Positions 33,490 through 44,271 of a stretch of 64,000 nucleotides of DNA are shown piece after piece. The stretch comes from Winogradskyella pelagia (GTDB taxonomy: Bacteria; Bacteroidota; Bacteroidia; Flavobacteriales; Flavobacteriaceae): NCBI RefSeq assembly GCF_017581965.1, contig NZ_JAGEVF010000001.1, forward strand, positions 186,001 through 250,000, in the 5' to 3' direction. Position 1 is the first letter of the stretch. Each line of letters starts with the position of its first letter. The notes under the pieces were generated by a model. That model did no database searches. It had not been told where the DNA came from and was given only the letters and a program-made list of their open reading frames with translations. Position numbers and translations under genes: made by a program.

Positions 33490-35961
33490 TTATTTTTTTA
33501 TAAACTTCCGTTTAATACTTTTTCCGTTAGATTCAATTCTTAAGAAGTAGATTCCTTCTTGTAAATTAGAAACATTTAATACATCTGTCTCTAATTTTTG
33601 GTTGAGAACGCGTTTACCATTAAGGTCGAAAACAGTAGCTATTCTTCCAGTTAGTTGTGCCGAAGTTGTAATGGTAAGAACATCTTCAACTGGATTAGGG
33701 TAGATGACTGCATCAACTAACTCCTCGTCAAGTATTGAAAGCGTAGATCCTTCTATAACAGAAACCGTTGTATTGATACCTGGACCAGATATAACATCGA
33801 CATTTCCAGACGGCCAGTAAATTGTGATATCTGTAATAGTTGTTTCTGTCCCTAAACCAAAGTGTGTGTTTAAACTGCTCATATACTCAAATCCCTCACC
33901 GCTTCTTACGTCCCTTATTTGAGTACCACTTGGCGTATTCAGCACTACTCTTGCTCCAATACCGTTAATGTTACTATCTGTTCCTATCGTGTTTATCTTA
34001 ATCCAATTATTACTATTGGTGTTGTTAATGTAAAGGGTACCACTTCGGAAGACATCTAAAAAACCATCATTATTGGCATCTCCAATAGCTCCTGTTGGTG
34101 GCATATTATTTGGATAATTTGTAAATGTAAAATTACCATTGTTAAATAGCACATCGCCGTTAGACATAATATCTACGAAGCCATCATTGTCAAAGTCTGC
34201 TGGAGCATTTTCAATACCCAGTTGAGCATCAAGCACGCCAGAAGCCGCAGTGACGTCTGTAAATGTTCCGTCGCCATTATTTCTCATTAGCTTAGAATTA
34301 CCGTTTGAGGTACTGCTAGCACCAACAAAGACATCCATATCACCATCATTATCAAAATCTGCCCAAGCAGAAGACCAGGTTTGTACATTGTCTCCCAGAT
34401 TTGAGGAATTATTGTGGCCATCGCTAGGATAATTAGTATTGTACCATCCGTTACTATCGGCAACATTTACGAATACACCATTGCCATCATTACGCCATAG
34501 CTCATTGGTGCTAATAGTTGTGGAGCCACCTCGGCACTTGGCTATGAATAGATCCATATCTCGGTCATTATCAAAGTCAATCCAAACCGTGCCATAGTTT
34601 CCACCTCCAGGCGTTAAACCAAGACCATTAGGCACTACTCCCGGTGAGCGCCCTTGATAAAAGTTTAAATTACCAGAACCATCATTAATATAATAAACAT
34701 TAGCCTCAACATCATGACAAACAAAAGCATCTAAATGCCCATCGTTATTTATATCAACAAAATTAGAACGTTGAGAAAACACATCTTCAGGACCAGATAT
34801 CTCGGTATAACCCGTACCGTCGTTGTTAGCTTTCATGAAAGTTACTCCATTTGTGGCACCATAGACCAAATCATTATAACCGTTGGCATCGAAATCCCCT
34901 GCTGCTAAACTCCAAGTAGGAAGATAATCTGCCGGAGTTGTTGTAATGTTTACATTATTAAAGCCACCACCTGGCAATTGATAATTGACATTGATAGTGG
35001 TACTACCAACAGATACTACATCATCAAGAAAATCTCCATTAAGATCAACCAATGCTATATCATATTGCTGAGGTGCAGAGATGCTATTTGAGGTGAACGT
35101 TGTTGGATAGCCAGACAAATCTGTTCCCGTAGTGAACCCTCGGCTTTCCCAGTTACTAAAGCCATTTCCAACACAAACAGCTCTAACATAAAACACATAA
35201 TCTGTTTCTTGGGTTAGCCCTGTCATTGAAAATGATGTAGAACTAACTTCTGTTCCCGAGCTTGGAGAACCATCTGTTGCTAATCTTACCGATACTTCCC
35301 ACGTACTTTCAGAGCCTCCTGCATTCCAATTGGCAAGGGCACTATTAGAATTAACATTACTTATACCTAAATTGGCAACATTAGGACAGGCAGGGGGCAT
35401 AATTGAATTAATTGTCGGAGAGGTAACACAAAAACCCCATCCCCAAGTGGTATTATCATTATAGAAAATGCGATACCTAAAGTTCTGAAGTTGATTGGAT
35501 GAAAACCCAGAAATATTGAGTGATTCACTTATGAAATTACCTCCAGAAAAAGTACAAAAGTTGTTTTGGGCTCCAGAATTAGCCGCTAAGGAGGTTTGCC
35601 AGTTTTGCCAAGTACTTGAATCTGCATCCCAATATTGCACAAACAAATCTTGACCTCCTTGATAAATATTGTAATTGTAACTAAAACTTACAACTATTTC
35701 AGTTTCACTAGCACTAAAGGCATTAGTAAGATTTATAACAGGTGATTCAGCAGCAATAGTGTTGTCAGATGCACTACCAGGAGCGTCATCATTAAATGAA
35801 AATGAATTATCACTAGTTGGATCAGCATCTAAATAAGTCGCGTCGTATACTCCAGTTAAAATCCAATTCGTATTTGGCCAATTAGCAGGTTGGTTGAGTG
35901 TTTGTGCCAATACCATTCCGTTAATAGCGAGTGTTAAAATGATTAGTAATGTTTTTTTCAT
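33490..35961 (-). CDS. Secreted FG-GAP/VCBS-repeat protein with ASPIC/UnbV and T9SS tail
   Basis: An 823-aa secreted protein: signal peptide (1-19, ending VLAQ), an N-terminal beta domain with Asn/Trp-rich sequence, one fibronectin type III domain (about 195-280), then many FG-GAP/VCBS repeats with DxDxDGxxD calcium loops (DFDNDGDMDVF, DANNDGFLDVF). An ASPIC/UnbV domain follows (about 665-735, NGIGARVVLNTPSG...ITIYWPSG), then a T9SS type A sorting domain (about 750-823, IYPNPVEDVL...IKRKFIKK). It is likely an adhesin-like or polymer-binding surface protein. The diheme-type lipoprotein gene lies just upstream, 10 nt away, as one unit. Confidence 0.88.
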   Translation of the reverse strand: MKKTLLIILTLAINGMVLAQTLNQPANWPNTNWILTGVYDATYLDADPTSDNSFSFNDDAPGSASDNTIAAESPVINLTNAFSASETEIVVSFSYNYNIYQGGQDLFVQYWDADSSTWQNWQTSLAANSGAQNNFCTFSGGNFISESLNISGFSSNQLQNFRYRIFYNDNTTWGWGFCVTSPTINSIMPPACPNVANLGISNVNSNSALANWNAGGSESTWEVSVRLATDGSPSSGTEVSSTSFSMTGLTQETDYVFYVRAVCVGNGFSNWESRGFTTGTDLSGYPTTFTSNSISAPQQYDIALVDLNGDFLDDVVSVGSTTINVNYQLPGGGFNNVNITTTPADYLPTWSLAAGDFDANGYNDLVYGATNGVTFMKANNDGTGYTEISGPEDVFSQRSNFVDINNDGHLDAFVCHDVEANVYYINDGSGNLNFYQGRSPGVVPNGLGLTPGGGNYGTVWIDFDNDRDMDLFIAKCRGGSTTISTNELWRNDGNGVFVNVADSNGWYNTNYPSDGHNNSSNLGDNVQTWSSAWADFDNDGDMDVFVGASSTSNGNSKLMRNNGDGTFTDVTAASGVLDAQLGIENAPADFDNDGFVDIMSNGDVLFNNGNFTFTNYPNNMPPTGAIGDANNDGFLDVFRSGTLYINNTNSNNWIKINTIGTDSNINGIGARVVLNTPSGTQIRDVRSGEGFEYMSSLNTHFGLGTETTITDITIYWPSGNVDVISGPGINTTVSVIEGSTLSILDEELVDAVIYPNPVEDVLTITTSAQLTGRIATVFDLNGKRVLNQKLETDVLNVSNLQEGIYFLRIESNGKSIKRKFIKK

Positions 35962-35971
35962 ATCTAAAAGT

Positions 35972-37339
35972 TTAGTTGCATTCTGTATTTAAGGAATCTA
36001 TCCATTCTTCTATTAAGCTTACACCCTCTGCATGCATTAATGTTCTTCCAAGCAAAGGCATACGCATTGAGGGCTCTGTTGAATTCACTCTAAAATGAAG
36101 TACTGAATTACGTGCATCTCCAGGTTCAATAATATGGCCCAAATCTTCTCCTAGGTCTGTGTCTGGATCAACACAAACTCCCATATTGGTAAAATTATCA
36201 GTGTCACTGAAATCTAACCGCAATGGCCTATATGCGCAATGTGTTTCTTCAGAATGACAATGGGCACAATTAACGTCTAAATAGGCTCTAACTCTCAGTT
36301 CTAGAGGTTGAGTCTCATCATTATAATCTGGAAGCGCAGAAACAGTTCCTGGTAATGTTGCATCGAGATAGCCAAATTCAATCCATTTATTGAGTTGGTT
36401 TTTTAATCCATCATTATAGCTATAATCACGGTTTAGATTTCTTGGCTTGGGACCTATAGGTTCGGCGATTTCCATTATTTTATGACAAGTAAAACACTTT
36501 GCACCTGATGGAATTCTATAATCAACAGTATTTGTAGAACCGTTTTCAAGCCATTCTATGTTTACTGTGCTGCCGTTGAGGTCAAAGAATGCTTCAGTTT
36601 GTTCATCGTTCCAAACGTAATTAGCAAATGTCCACCCCTCAGCCTTCTTTATCATTAAACGTGTTTCTATAATTTTAGTGTCATTATTCGGAAGGACATT
36701 TTCATAGTAAAAATTCTTTATTAATATGGCACCAATAGGAAATTCTAGGTGAACATTGTCATTAACATAATTAGCCTTAGAGTTATTCGGAAGCCAAACA
36801 AAGCGTTTCTTTTTTGCATAATCACTAAATAATTTAGAGTTTAATGAATAAGGAAGAACACCAAAACTTGGCTCAAGATTTTTCATATCACCTTCAAAGA
36901 AACGATACTCGGATAAGGTTTGATATGGCATAACCTCGAGATTAAACGCTACAGTATTCTCACTAGATATGTTGATAGATACTACCGCAGTACTGCAATT
37001 GTTATTTCCTCCACAAATGGTGTATTCAAACTGATCGGCTCCAATTTTGTTAGGATTAGCTGTATATCTTATAATATTATCGCTAGGATTATTTGGGCTA
37101 TTGTTGGGGTCTAGTATTTCTAAAACCCCTAGGGATGGAGTGGTAACTGATAGATTCCCTTGCACAGGTATATTTATATCGTTTAAAAAAACAGATATTT
37201 CAATAGATGTGTTTTGAGCAAGTGTTACCGCATCTGCATTGGCTTCAACAATTAATGGAGAAATACTGTCATCTTGATTACACGAAACCAAAATGAGTAA
37301 AATAAAAAGGTATAGACCTCTTGAATAATTCTTAAGCAT
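35972..37339 (-). CDS. SO2930/HNE_0200-family diheme c-type lipoprotein
   Basis: A 455-aa lipoprotein (lipobox ILVSC, Cys20). A cadherin/Ig-like domain (about 30-125) precedes the family core, which starts LSEYRFFEGDM and has LPYSLNSKLFSDYAKKKRF. Two c-type heme motifs are visible, CFTCH (282-286) and CAHCH (358-362), near the C-terminus. Families of this type are often encoded beside parallel beta-helix proteins; here the partner is instead a VCBS/UnbV T9SS protein. Electron transfer at the cell surface or periplasm is inferred. No clear promoter box was found in the 324-nt region before it. Confidence 0.8.
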   Translation of the reverse strand: MLKNYSRGLYLFILLILVSCNQDDSISPLIVEANADAVTLAQNTSIEISVFLNDINIPVQGNLSVTTPSLGVLEILDPNNSPNNPSDNIIRYTANPNKIGADQFEYTICGGNNNCSTAVVSINISSENTVAFNLEVMPYQTLSEYRFFEGDMKNLEPSFGVLPYSLNSKLFSDYAKKKRFVWLPNNSKANYVNDNVHLEFPIGAILIKNFYYENVLPNNDTKIIETRLMIKKAEGWTFANYVWNDEQTEAFFDLNGSTVNIEWLENGSTNTVDYRIPSGAKCFTCHKIMEIAEPIGPKPRNLNRDYSYNDGLKNQLNKWIEFGYLDATLPGTVSALPDYNDETQPLELRVRAYLDVNCAHCHSEETHCAYRPLRLDFSDTDNFTNMGVCVDPDTDLGEDLGHIIEPGDARNSVLHFRVNSTEPSMRMPLLGRTLMHAEGVSLIEEWIDSLNTECN

Positions 37340-37663
37340 AAACTAACTTTCTTTCTCTTATATAACAGTTAAAGAAACTAAATCCCTAATCGTAAATAAG
37401 GAAAACGGCTAAATCTAAGACTTTTTTTTAAAACACTTAATAAGCAGCGGATTAAATGCTATTTAAGGAAGTTGTATTTTAATAAAAAGTACTAAATATC
37501 TACTCATCCAGAAACAAGGTTTAATAATCAGAAGAGGAATTATTAAAAAAAGAGCATATACCTTAACAGTTTTGGTGTCTTTTGCTGGGCTCGTTAGTTA
37601 ATGGCTCAAGGTTTATAATTTTTTATCTAAAACCGTAGTTTATCATTAGCAAGCATCAAATTA
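37340..37663. other. 324-nt noncoding region
   Basis: The longest gene-free stretch. It lies upstream of the diheme lipoprotein gene and downstream of the prolyl oligopeptidase gene (both minus strand). It is AT-rich with stops in all frames. It contains no exact TANNTTTG box on the minus strand, no strong hairpin and no tRNA-like fold that I can see. Confidence 0.6.
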
Positions 37664-39829
37664 TTAACCTTTTAACTTTTCTTTGGTTTTGCTAGGTAAC
37701 ACGTCAAAGCCCATATTATAGAGCGTAAAGCCAAATATATCTGCATATTGCTCTAGGGTTTTGCTCACTGGAGTTCCTGCGCCGTGGCCAGCGTCTGTTT
37801 CAATTCTAATAAGAGTTGGATTCTCCCCAGTTTGTTTAGCTTGCAGCTCGGCAGCAAATTTAAAACTATGAGCTGGTACAACCCTATCGTCATGGTCTCC
37901 TGTTGTTACTAAGGTAGCCGGATATTCAGCACCATCTTTTACGTTATGCACAGGGGAATATCCTTTTAGATATTCAAACATCTCTTTACTATCTTCGGCA
38001 GTTCCATAATCATAAGCCCAACCGGCCCCAGCCGTAAAGGTGTGGTATCTTAACATATCCAAAACACCAACTGCAGGCAGAGCAACTTTCATTAAATCTG
38101 GTCGCTGTGTCATTGTAGCACCAACTAATAAACCGCCATTAGAGCCACCTCTAATCGCCAAATAATCTGATGAGGTGTATTTCTCTTTTATAAGGTATTC
38201 TGCTGCTGCAATAAAATCATCAAAAACATTCTGTTTTTTCATTTGTGTTCCAGCGTCGTGCCAAGCCTTACCATATTCGCCACCACCTCTTAAGTTGGGC
38301 ACAGCATATACTCCACCTTGCTCCATCCAAACCGCATTGGCAATACTAAAGCTAGGCGTAAGACTAATATTAAATCCACCATAACCATAAAGGATTGTTG
38401 GATTTTTACCGTTGAGTTCTAGGTCTTTTTTATGAGTTATAATCATAGGCACCTTAGTGCCGTCCTTAGAGGTGTAAAACACTTGGTTACTTTCATAATC
38501 CTCAGGATTAAAATCTATGGCTGGTTTGCGGAAGAGTTCTGACTTACCACTTTTTATATCATATTTATAAATACTTCCTGGGGTTACATAATTGGTAAAA
38601 GAGTAATACAATTCTGTTTCCTCCTTTTTGGCTCCAAAACCTCCTGCGGAACCAACACCGGGCAGTTCAATTTCTCTAACTAGGCTGCCCTTATAGTCAT
38701 ATTGTAGTACCTTAGAAACCGCATCTACCATATATTCTGCAAAGAAATAGCCGCCTCCCGTTGACGGACTGAGTACGTTTTCAGTCTCTGGTATAAAATC
38801 CACCCAATTTTCGGGAGTTGGATTAGAAGCATCAACCGTTACAATTTTTTGGTTAGGTGCATTTAAATTCGTCATGATGAAGAGTTTTGACCCTTCATTT
38901 TCAATAATGTTAGAATCGCTATCTGTATGATTTAATATGGTAACAAATTCTGAATTAGGCTTTGTTAAATCTTTAATAAGTAGCTTATTACCAGAGGTTG
39001 AAACTCTTGGTGTAATAATAAGGTAACGGTTGTCTTCGGTTACGCCACCATATATGTAGCGATGCTTTTCTTCGGCAGTACCACCATAAATCAATTGGTC
39101 TTCGGATTGTTTTGTTCCAAGTTTGTGATAGTATACTTTATGCTGATCTGTTTTTGCTGATAATTCACTTCCTTTTGGTTTGTCATAGCTAGAATAGTAG
39201 AAGCCTTCATTTTTATACCAGGACATTCCACTGAATTTAATATCTACAAGCGTGTCTTCGATAATTTCTTTGGATTCTGCGTCCATAACCAGAATTTTAC
39301 GCCAGTCGCTGCCACCCTCTGAAATGGAGTAGGCTAGTGTTTTTCCGTTTTTTGAAAAGCTTAGACCTCCTAGAGAAATGGTACCATCTTCCTTAAAGGT
39401 GTTAGGGTCTAAGAAGACTTCTGCTGTTGAAGGGTCTTCCTCTGTTTTGTAGCGGTAAATCACATATTGATTTTGAAGGCCATCATTTTTTCTGAAATAC
39501 GTGTAGTCGCCTTCCTTAAAGGGTGCTCCAATTTTTTCATAATTCCACAACTTTGAGAGTCTGTCCTTTAATTCCTCACGATAAGGGATGTTGTCGAGGT
39601 ATCCAAAGGTAACTTCATTCTGACTTTTAACCCATGCTTCTGTAGCTTCGCTTCTATCATCTTCTAGCCAACGGTAAGGGTCTTTAACTTCAACTCCAAA
39701 ATAGGTGTCTAGAGTGTCTACCTTTGTAGTTTCAGGGTAAGTCACAGCAATGGATTTAGTTGCTTTTGTTTCATTTTTACAGGACACAAAAGTACAAAGT
39801 ACGGCAATAAGCAAAAGTATTCTTCTCAT
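37664..39829 (-). CDS. Prolyl oligopeptidase (S9A) lipoprotein
   Basis: A 721-aa protein with lipobox FVSCK (Cys17). The beta-propeller spans about 70-455, and the catalytic alpha/beta-hydrolase domain covers the N-terminal edge and about 460-715. The triad is Ser563 (GGSNGGLL), Asp648 (GDHDDRVVP) and His682 (DAGHGAG). It cleaves short peptides after proline, here in the periplasm or on the outer membrane. It appears monocistronic. A POP-specific sequence [15 protein letters not shown] follows the lipid anchor. Confidence 0.95.
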   Translation of the reverse strand: MRRILLLIAVLCTFVSCKNETKATKSIAVTYPETTKVDTLDTYFGVEVKDPYRWLEDDRSEATEAWVKSQNEVTFGYLDNIPYREELKDRLSKLWNYEKIGAPFKEGDYTYFRKNDGLQNQYVIYRYKTEEDPSTAEVFLDPNTFKEDGTISLGGLSFSKNGKTLAYSISEGGSDWRKILVMDAESKEIIEDTLVDIKFSGMSWYKNEGFYYSSYDKPKGSELSAKTDQHKVYYHKLGTKQSEDQLIYGGTAEEKHRYIYGGVTEDNRYLIITPRVSTSGNKLLIKDLTKPNSEFVTILNHTDSDSNIIENEGSKLFIMTNLNAPNQKIVTVDASNPTPENWVDFIPETENVLSPSTGGGYFFAEYMVDAVSKVLQYDYKGSLVREIELPGVGSAGGFGAKKEETELYYSFTNYVTPGSIYKYDIKSGKSELFRKPAIDFNPEDYESNQVFYTSKDGTKVPMIITHKKDLELNGKNPTILYGYGGFNISLTPSFSIANAVWMEQGGVYAVPNLRGGGEYGKAWHDAGTQMKKQNVFDDFIAAAEYLIKEKYTSSDYLAIRGGSNGGLLVGATMTQRPDLMKVALPAVGVLDMLRYHTFTAGAGWAYDYGTAEDSKEMFEYLKGYSPVHNVKDGAEYPATLVTTGDHDDRVVPAHSFKFAAELQAKQTGENPTLIRIETDAGHGAGTPVSKTLEQYADIFGFTLYNMGFDVLPSKTKEKLKG

Positions 39830-39980
39830 GATATGGAATATTAAAAATAAACTTGTTTCACAAGATACTAACTTATCGCCATTTTTCTGAATTCTTTAAA
39901 TAAAATGCATAGTACATGCTTTACCAATAACGGTGTTTCATCAAATTATTGAGTAAAAAAATAAACCGACTTATAAAAAC

Positions 39981-40970
39981 TTACACTAAACCTTCTGAAA
40001 CCAGATATTCAGCAATTTGAACCGTATTGGTGGCCGCACCTTTTCTTAAGTTATCACTTACAATCCAAAGATTTAAACTGTTTGGTTGCGAGGTATCTCT
40101 TCGTATTCTCCCCACAAAAACATCGTCTTTTCCATTGGCATACATTGGCATTGGATATAGGTTTACATCTAAATTATCTTGTACTACGACACCCTCTGTT
40201 TCACTAAGCAGCTTTCTTACGGCGCCTAAATCAAAGTCATTTTCAAACTCTACGTTTACGGCTTCGCTGTGGCCACCAGCTGTTGGAATCCTCACCGCAG
40301 TTGCAGTTACCGCAATAGTGCTATCTCCGAGTATTTTTTGGGTTTCGCGGACTAGTTTCATTTCCTCTTTAGTGTAGCCATTCTCTTCAAATACATCGCA
40401 ATGCGGGATGGCGTTTTTATGAATAGGATAAGGGTAGGCCATTTCGGCTTTTTTGCCCAGTATTTCATTTTCTAATTGTTCAACGGCTTTTACGCCTGTA
40501 CCAGAAACGGATTGATAAGTTGACACTACAATACGTTTTATTTTGTATGTTTTGTGTAGCGGTGCTAAGGCCATAACCATTTGTATGGTAGAGCAGTTTG
40601 GGTTGGCTATGATTTTGTCTGTCTTGTTGAGTTCTTGGGCATTGATTTCTGGAACCACCAATTTTTTATCTAGATCCATACGCCAGGCAGAAGAGTTATC
40701 AATAACCGTAGTGCCAACCTCTGCAAATTTTGGTGCCCATTCCAATGAGGTGCTTCCACCAGCAGAAAACAAAGCAATATCTGGGCGTTTTGAAATTGCT
40801 TCAGAAATGCTAATTACTTTATAATCGTTTCCTTTAAACATTATTGTTTTGCCAACAGAACGTTCAGAGGCTACCACCAAAAGTTCATCTATTGGAAAAT
40901 TACGCTCTTCTAATACATTTAGCATTACATTGCCGACCAAGCCAGTCGCGCCAACCACAGCTACTTTCAT
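39981..40970 (-). CDS. asd: Aspartate-semialdehyde dehydrogenase
   Basis: A 329-aa enzyme that reduces aspartyl phosphate to aspartate semialdehyde for Lys, Met, Thr and DAP synthesis. It has the NADP motif GATGLVG (7-13), active-site Cys126 in NPNCSTIQ and the catalytic His of GGHSEAVNVEF. It stands alone, with an exact TANNTTTG box 25 nt upstream of the start. Confidence 0.97.
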   Translation of the reverse strand: MKVAVVGATGLVGNVMLNVLEERNFPIDELLVVASERSVGKTIMFKGNDYKVISISEAISKRPDIALFSAGGSTSLEWAPKFAEVGTTVIDNSSAWRMDLDKKLVVPEINAQELNKTDKIIANPNCSTIQMVMALAPLHKTYKIKRIVVSTYQSVSGTGVKAVEQLENEILGKKAEMAYPYPIHKNAIPHCDVFEENGYTKEEMKLVRETQKILGDSTIAVTATAVRIPTAGGHSEAVNVEFENDFDLGAVRKLLSETEGVVVQDNLDVNLYPMPMYANGKDDVFVGRIRRDTSQPNSLNLWIVSDNLRKGAATNTVQIAEYLVSEGLV

Positions 40971-40995
40971 TTGTGAGAGTTAAAGAATTATCGTG

Positions 40996-41003
40996 CAAAA
41001 TTA
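40996..41003 (-). promoter_or_regulatory. -7 box TAATTTTG for asd
   Basis: Exact TANNTTTG followed by CACG on the minus strand, 25 nt before the asd ATG. About 55 nt further upstream lies the palindrome GTTAATTAATTAAC (41063-41076) within a wider AGC...GCT dyad (41059-41080). Confidence 0.55.
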
Positions 41004-41224
41004 CACAAAAACACCATCGTCTTTACTTTAAATCAAATCCTTTTAACAACAAAAAGAGAGCTGTTAATTAATTAACGGCTGTAATAGCAGCTATATTTTT
41101 AATTAGCGTCAAGTAGTGTGTTGGCTATTAGTATGTACCTAACCAAAAGACGAGTGGCTCAGTATAATTACCAGTTCACGCATTGGCAGTTGATACAATA
41201 AAAGTTTTCACTTAGTTTTATGGT

Positions 41225-41836
41225 ATGAAACCAATGAAAAAAAGATTAATAATTCTTGTAGCTATCACATGCTTTGCCTGCAAGGCACAGTCTATTATAG
41301 TTCCTAAAGGTAGTGGATTAGAGATACAAGAGCATCCAAATTATTACTTAAAGGATGTGAATAATGAATTTGGCAAGTTTGTTGGCGAATGGAAATTTGA
41401 TAATGGAAATTCTGTAATCGTTTTAAAACTTAAAAAAGAAGAGCTTTATCAGACCAATAGCTCCGCCTATTATCAAGATTTACTAGTTGGAGAATATAAA
41501 TATGTCCAAAATGGACTGGAAATTGTAAATACCCTGAATAATTTTGATAATGCCGATTTATCCGGATATGAACATGGTATCAGCGGAGGAATTTTTTCTC
41601 GACGACTTCCAAATTGGTGCACTGATAATAGTACAACCCAAGAAATAAAAGTTGAGCTATTTATTGAACATCCTAATAATGACTTAATCGAGGGAAACTT
41701 AATTTTGCGCCATATCATAGATAACGGTGTTGAAAAACTTGAGACCTGTATTTATCACGAGTCTAACTTATCGTATGATACTAACGCGCGCATCCCTATA
41801 CCAGATGGCAACTATGTGTTTGTAAAGCAGGATTAA
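41225..41836 (+). CDS. DUF6705-like lipoprotein
   Basis: A 203-aa protein with a signal sequence ending CFACKAQ, a plausible lipobox. The core (YYLKDVNNEFGKFVGEWKFDNGNSV...DLLVGEYKYVQNGLEIVNTL) matches the DUF6705 pattern of Flavobacteriia, a beta-rich lipocalin-like fold by appearance. Function is unknown. ATG 41225 or 41234 may be the start. It is flanked by asd (divergent) and mscL (convergent). Confidence 0.65.
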   Translation: MKPMKKRLIILVAITCFACKAQSIIVPKGSGLEIQEHPNYYLKDVNNEFGKFVGEWKFDNGNSVIVLKLKKEELYQTNSSAYYQDLLVGEYKYVQNGLEIVNTLNNFDNADLSGYEHGISGGIFSRRLPNWCTDNSTTQEIKVELFIEHPNNDLIEGNLILRHIIDNGVEKLETCIYHESNLSYDTNARIPIPDGNYVFVKQD

Positions 41837-41904
41837 AAAGAGGCATTCTTTAGTTTTACCATTTTTATTAATAGGCATATTTTTATGGGCCATATTATAA
41901 TGAA

Positions 41905-41932
41905 AGAAAAACCCAGGTCATTGCCTGGGTTT
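41905..41932 (-). terminator. Intrinsic terminator of mscL
   Basis: Stem AAACCCAGG / CCTGGGTTT, loop of 6 nt. On the minus strand it ends in TTTTTC. It lies 41 nt past the mscL stop. A smaller dyad TAGCG-GTGT-CGCTA lies between at 41955-41968. Confidence 0.8.
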
Positions 41933-41972
41933 AAAATTGAACTTACATGTAGTGTAGCGGTGTCGCTATACG

Positions 41973-42374
41973 TTATTTCTTTAATAAGTCTCTTATTTCA
42001 GATAATAATTCCTCCTGTGTTGGACCCGCTGGTGCTTCTGGAGCTGGCTCTTCTTTCTTTTTCATATTGTTAACGCCTTTTACAACTAGAAACATCACAA
42101 AGGCTATAATGATAAAGTCAATTACATTGGTTAAGAATGTGCCATACTCTAACCAAACTTCGCCTATCATTTCCCCAGCGTCATTAGCCGTACCGTCTTT
42201 TAATTTGTACCGTAGTGCTTTAAAGTCACTATCGAAGATTAAACCAATTAAAGGCGAAACGATTCCCCCCGTGAATGCAGTAACTACTTCTTTAAAAGCA
42301 GCACCCATTACAAAACCCACTGCAATGTCAACAAGGTTGCCCTTCATTGCAAATTCTTTGAACTCTTTTAGCAT
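41973..42374 (-). CDS. mscL: Large-conductance mechanosensitive channel
   Basis: A 133-aa pentameric osmotic safety valve. The N-terminal helix and first transmembrane segment (FKEFAMKGNLVDIAVGFVMGAAFKEVV) carry the conserved hydrophobic gate. A second helix (about 78-103) follows the periplasmic loop, then a charged C-terminal bundle EELLSEIRDLLKK. The normal length for the family. Confidence 0.97.
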   Translation of the reverse strand: MLKEFKEFAMKGNLVDIAVGFVMGAAFKEVVTAFTGGIVSPLIGLIFDSDFKALRYKLKDGTANDAGEMIGEVWLEYGTFLTNVIDFIIIAFVMFLVVKGVNNMKKKEEPAPEAPAGPTQEELLSEIRDLLKK

Positions 42375-42442
42375 AATTTAGTGTATTTAGTTAGTTGTAT
42401 GACACTAAGTTAAACAAAAAAGTCACATTTCAAATTAAATAA

Positions 42443-43549
42443 TTATTTTAAGAATTTACGCTTCACACGTTGTGATATTGCGGTAAGAATCTCGTAGGAT
42501 ATGGTGTTTGCAGATTCAGCAAGGGTAGAGGCCTTGTGAATACCATCAAAAATAATGACCTCATCACCTTCGGAGCACTCAATATTGGTCACGTCGACCA
42601 TAATCATATCCATACATACATTGCCTATTATCGGAGCCTTTAAGCCTTTTATAAAAACAAATCCTTGCTTGTTACCATATTGGCGCGATATACCATCGGC
42701 ATGACCAATGGGAATAGTAGCTGTTTTTTGATGGCCTTCGGCCATAAAGGCGCGATTGTAACCCACGGTTTCATTTGGCTTTATTTTGTGAATCTGTGAA
42801 ATAACCGATTTTAAGCTTGCAACAGGGTTTAAATTTTGGTCTTCATTTGCCGAATTTCCGAATCCGTAAAGTCCAATACCACAGCGCACCATATCAAAGT
42901 GGGCTTCTGGGTAATGAATGACTCCAGAGGTATTGCACATATGTAACCATGGCTTGTAACCTATTAAGGATTCAAGATTTTTAGCTACAGCTCTAAAAGT
43001 GGAAATTTGATGTAAAGTGAATTCTTTTTCATTTAAGTCTTCGCTGGCGGCTAAATGAGAAAAAATAGACTTGGCTTTCACAGCCGCTGTTGCTTTTAAT
43101 TTTTCAACGATATTATTGCAATCAGATGCTCTAAAACCCAAGCGATTTAAACCCGTATTGAATTTTAAATGTATTGGATAATCCTGTTGCTTACAATGAG
43201 AAGCGGTTGAAATAAATTCATCTAACACCTTAAAACTATAAATACTTGGCTCTAAACAGTGGTCAATTAGGGTTTTGAAGTTCGTGGGTTGTGGATGGAG
43301 TACAAGTATGGGTGTTTTAATTCCTGCCTCACGTAAGACAAAACCTTCACTTGTATAGGCAACGGCAAAATAATCTACACCAAGAGCTTCGAGATGTTTT
43401 GCAACAGCTACACTGTCGCTTCCATAGGCAAAAGCTTTTACCACCGCAAGGAAATTGGTATTAGACTCTAACTTGGATTTTAAATAACTATAGTTGTGAG
43501 TTAAAGCACTAAGATTAATTTCGAGGGTTGTTTCGGTGGTTTTAGGCAT
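42443..43549 (-). CDS. alr: Alanine racemase
   Basis: A 368-aa PLP enzyme making D-alanine for peptidoglycan. The PLP lysine is Lys38 in [10 protein letters not shown] (usual consensus VKANAYG), and the second catalytic Tyr lies in VGYNRAF. ATG 43549 is chosen because [20 protein letters not shown] matches the family; it overlaps the tdk stop by 8 nt. Longer starts within tdk add untypical residues. It is translationally coupled to tdk. Confidence 0.95.
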   Translation of the reverse strand: MPKTTETTLEINLSALTHNYSYLKSKLESNTNFLAVVKAFAYGSDSVAVAKHLEALGVDYFAVAYTSEGFVLREAGIKTPILVLHPQPTNFKTLIDHCLEPSIYSFKVLDEFISTASHCKQQDYPIHLKFNTGLNRLGFRASDCNNIVEKLKATAAVKAKSIFSHLAASEDLNEKEFTLHQISTFRAVAKNLESLIGYKPWLHMCNTSGVIHYPEAHFDMVRCGIGLYGFGNSANEDQNLNPVASLKSVISQIHKIKPNETVGYNRAFMAEGHQKTATIPIGHADGISRQYGNKQGFVFIKGLKAPIIGNVCMDMIMVDVTNIECSEGDEVIIFDGIHKASTLAESANTISYEILTAISQRVKRKFLK

Positions 43550-44189
43550 CAGGATTTTTGTCTTGGGAGTTAATTTCCTCTGCATCATTAACTTTCATTT
43601 GCCTTACCTTGTCTCTTAGCATACTTTTATAGTATGCCGCTCTGCTCAAAGGCTCGTATTCTTCAACTTCACCTAGCAGAACTAAATCATCACTTTTGCC
43701 TTTTCGGTAACTGTACTGGGCTAAGTTTCCCGTTCTGGTGCAAATGGCATGTACCTTAGTAACATATTCTGCTGTAGCCATTAAATAAGGCATTGGGCCA
43801 AAAGGGTTCCCTTTGAAGTCCATATCTAACCCAGCAACAATAACGCGTACGCCTTTGTTGGCTAAATCATTACAAACGCGTACTATTTCATCATCAAAAA
43901 ATTGGGCTTCATCTATACCTACAACATCACATCCATCTGCTAAAATCGGAATATTTGCTGCAGCTGGTACAGGTGTGGAGCGTATTTCGTTATCATCATG
44001 AGACACCACCATTTCATCGTCATATCGCACATCGACAGCAGGTTTAAAAATTTCAACTTTTTGTCTAGCGAATTTTGCACGTTTTAGCCGACGAATTAAT
44101 TCTTCAGTTTTACCAGAGAACATTGACCCACAAATCACTTCAATCCATCCAAATTGTTCTTTATGATTTACTGTATTTTCAAGAAACAT
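43542..44189 (-). CDS. tdk: Thymidine kinase (type II)
   Basis: A 215-aa salvage kinase that makes dTMP from thymidine. P-loop GSMFSGKT is at 21-28 and the DEAQFF motif is intact. The zinc ribbon cysteines of the family are mostly lost: the lid reads [16 protein letters not shown] with only one Cys, as in other Flavobacteriia. It overlaps alr at its 3' end. It is divergent from the coiled-coil gene with about 80 nt between. Confidence 0.95.
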   Translation of the reverse strand: MFLENTVNHKEQFGWIEVICGSMFSGKTEELIRRLKRAKFARQKVEIFKPAVDVRYDDEMVVSHDDNEIRSTPVPAAANIPILADGCDVVGIDEAQFFDDEIVRVCNDLANKGVRVIVAGLDMDFKGNPFGPMPYLMATAEYVTKVHAICTRTGNLAQYSYRKGKSDDLVLLGEVEEYEPLSRAAYYKSMLRDKVRQMKVNDAEEINSQDKNPDA

Positions 44190-44271
44190 TTCGTAAATTT
44201 AGCACTAAAACATAGCGTTTTTTCGTTATGATAAAGGTCAATCAAATTTATTAAAAATCAAAAGTAAACCG

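Noticed and set aside
40844-41071. Plus-strand reading frame across the asd start
   Set aside because: It runs antisense to asd and through its promoter, with composition unlike a protein of this genome.
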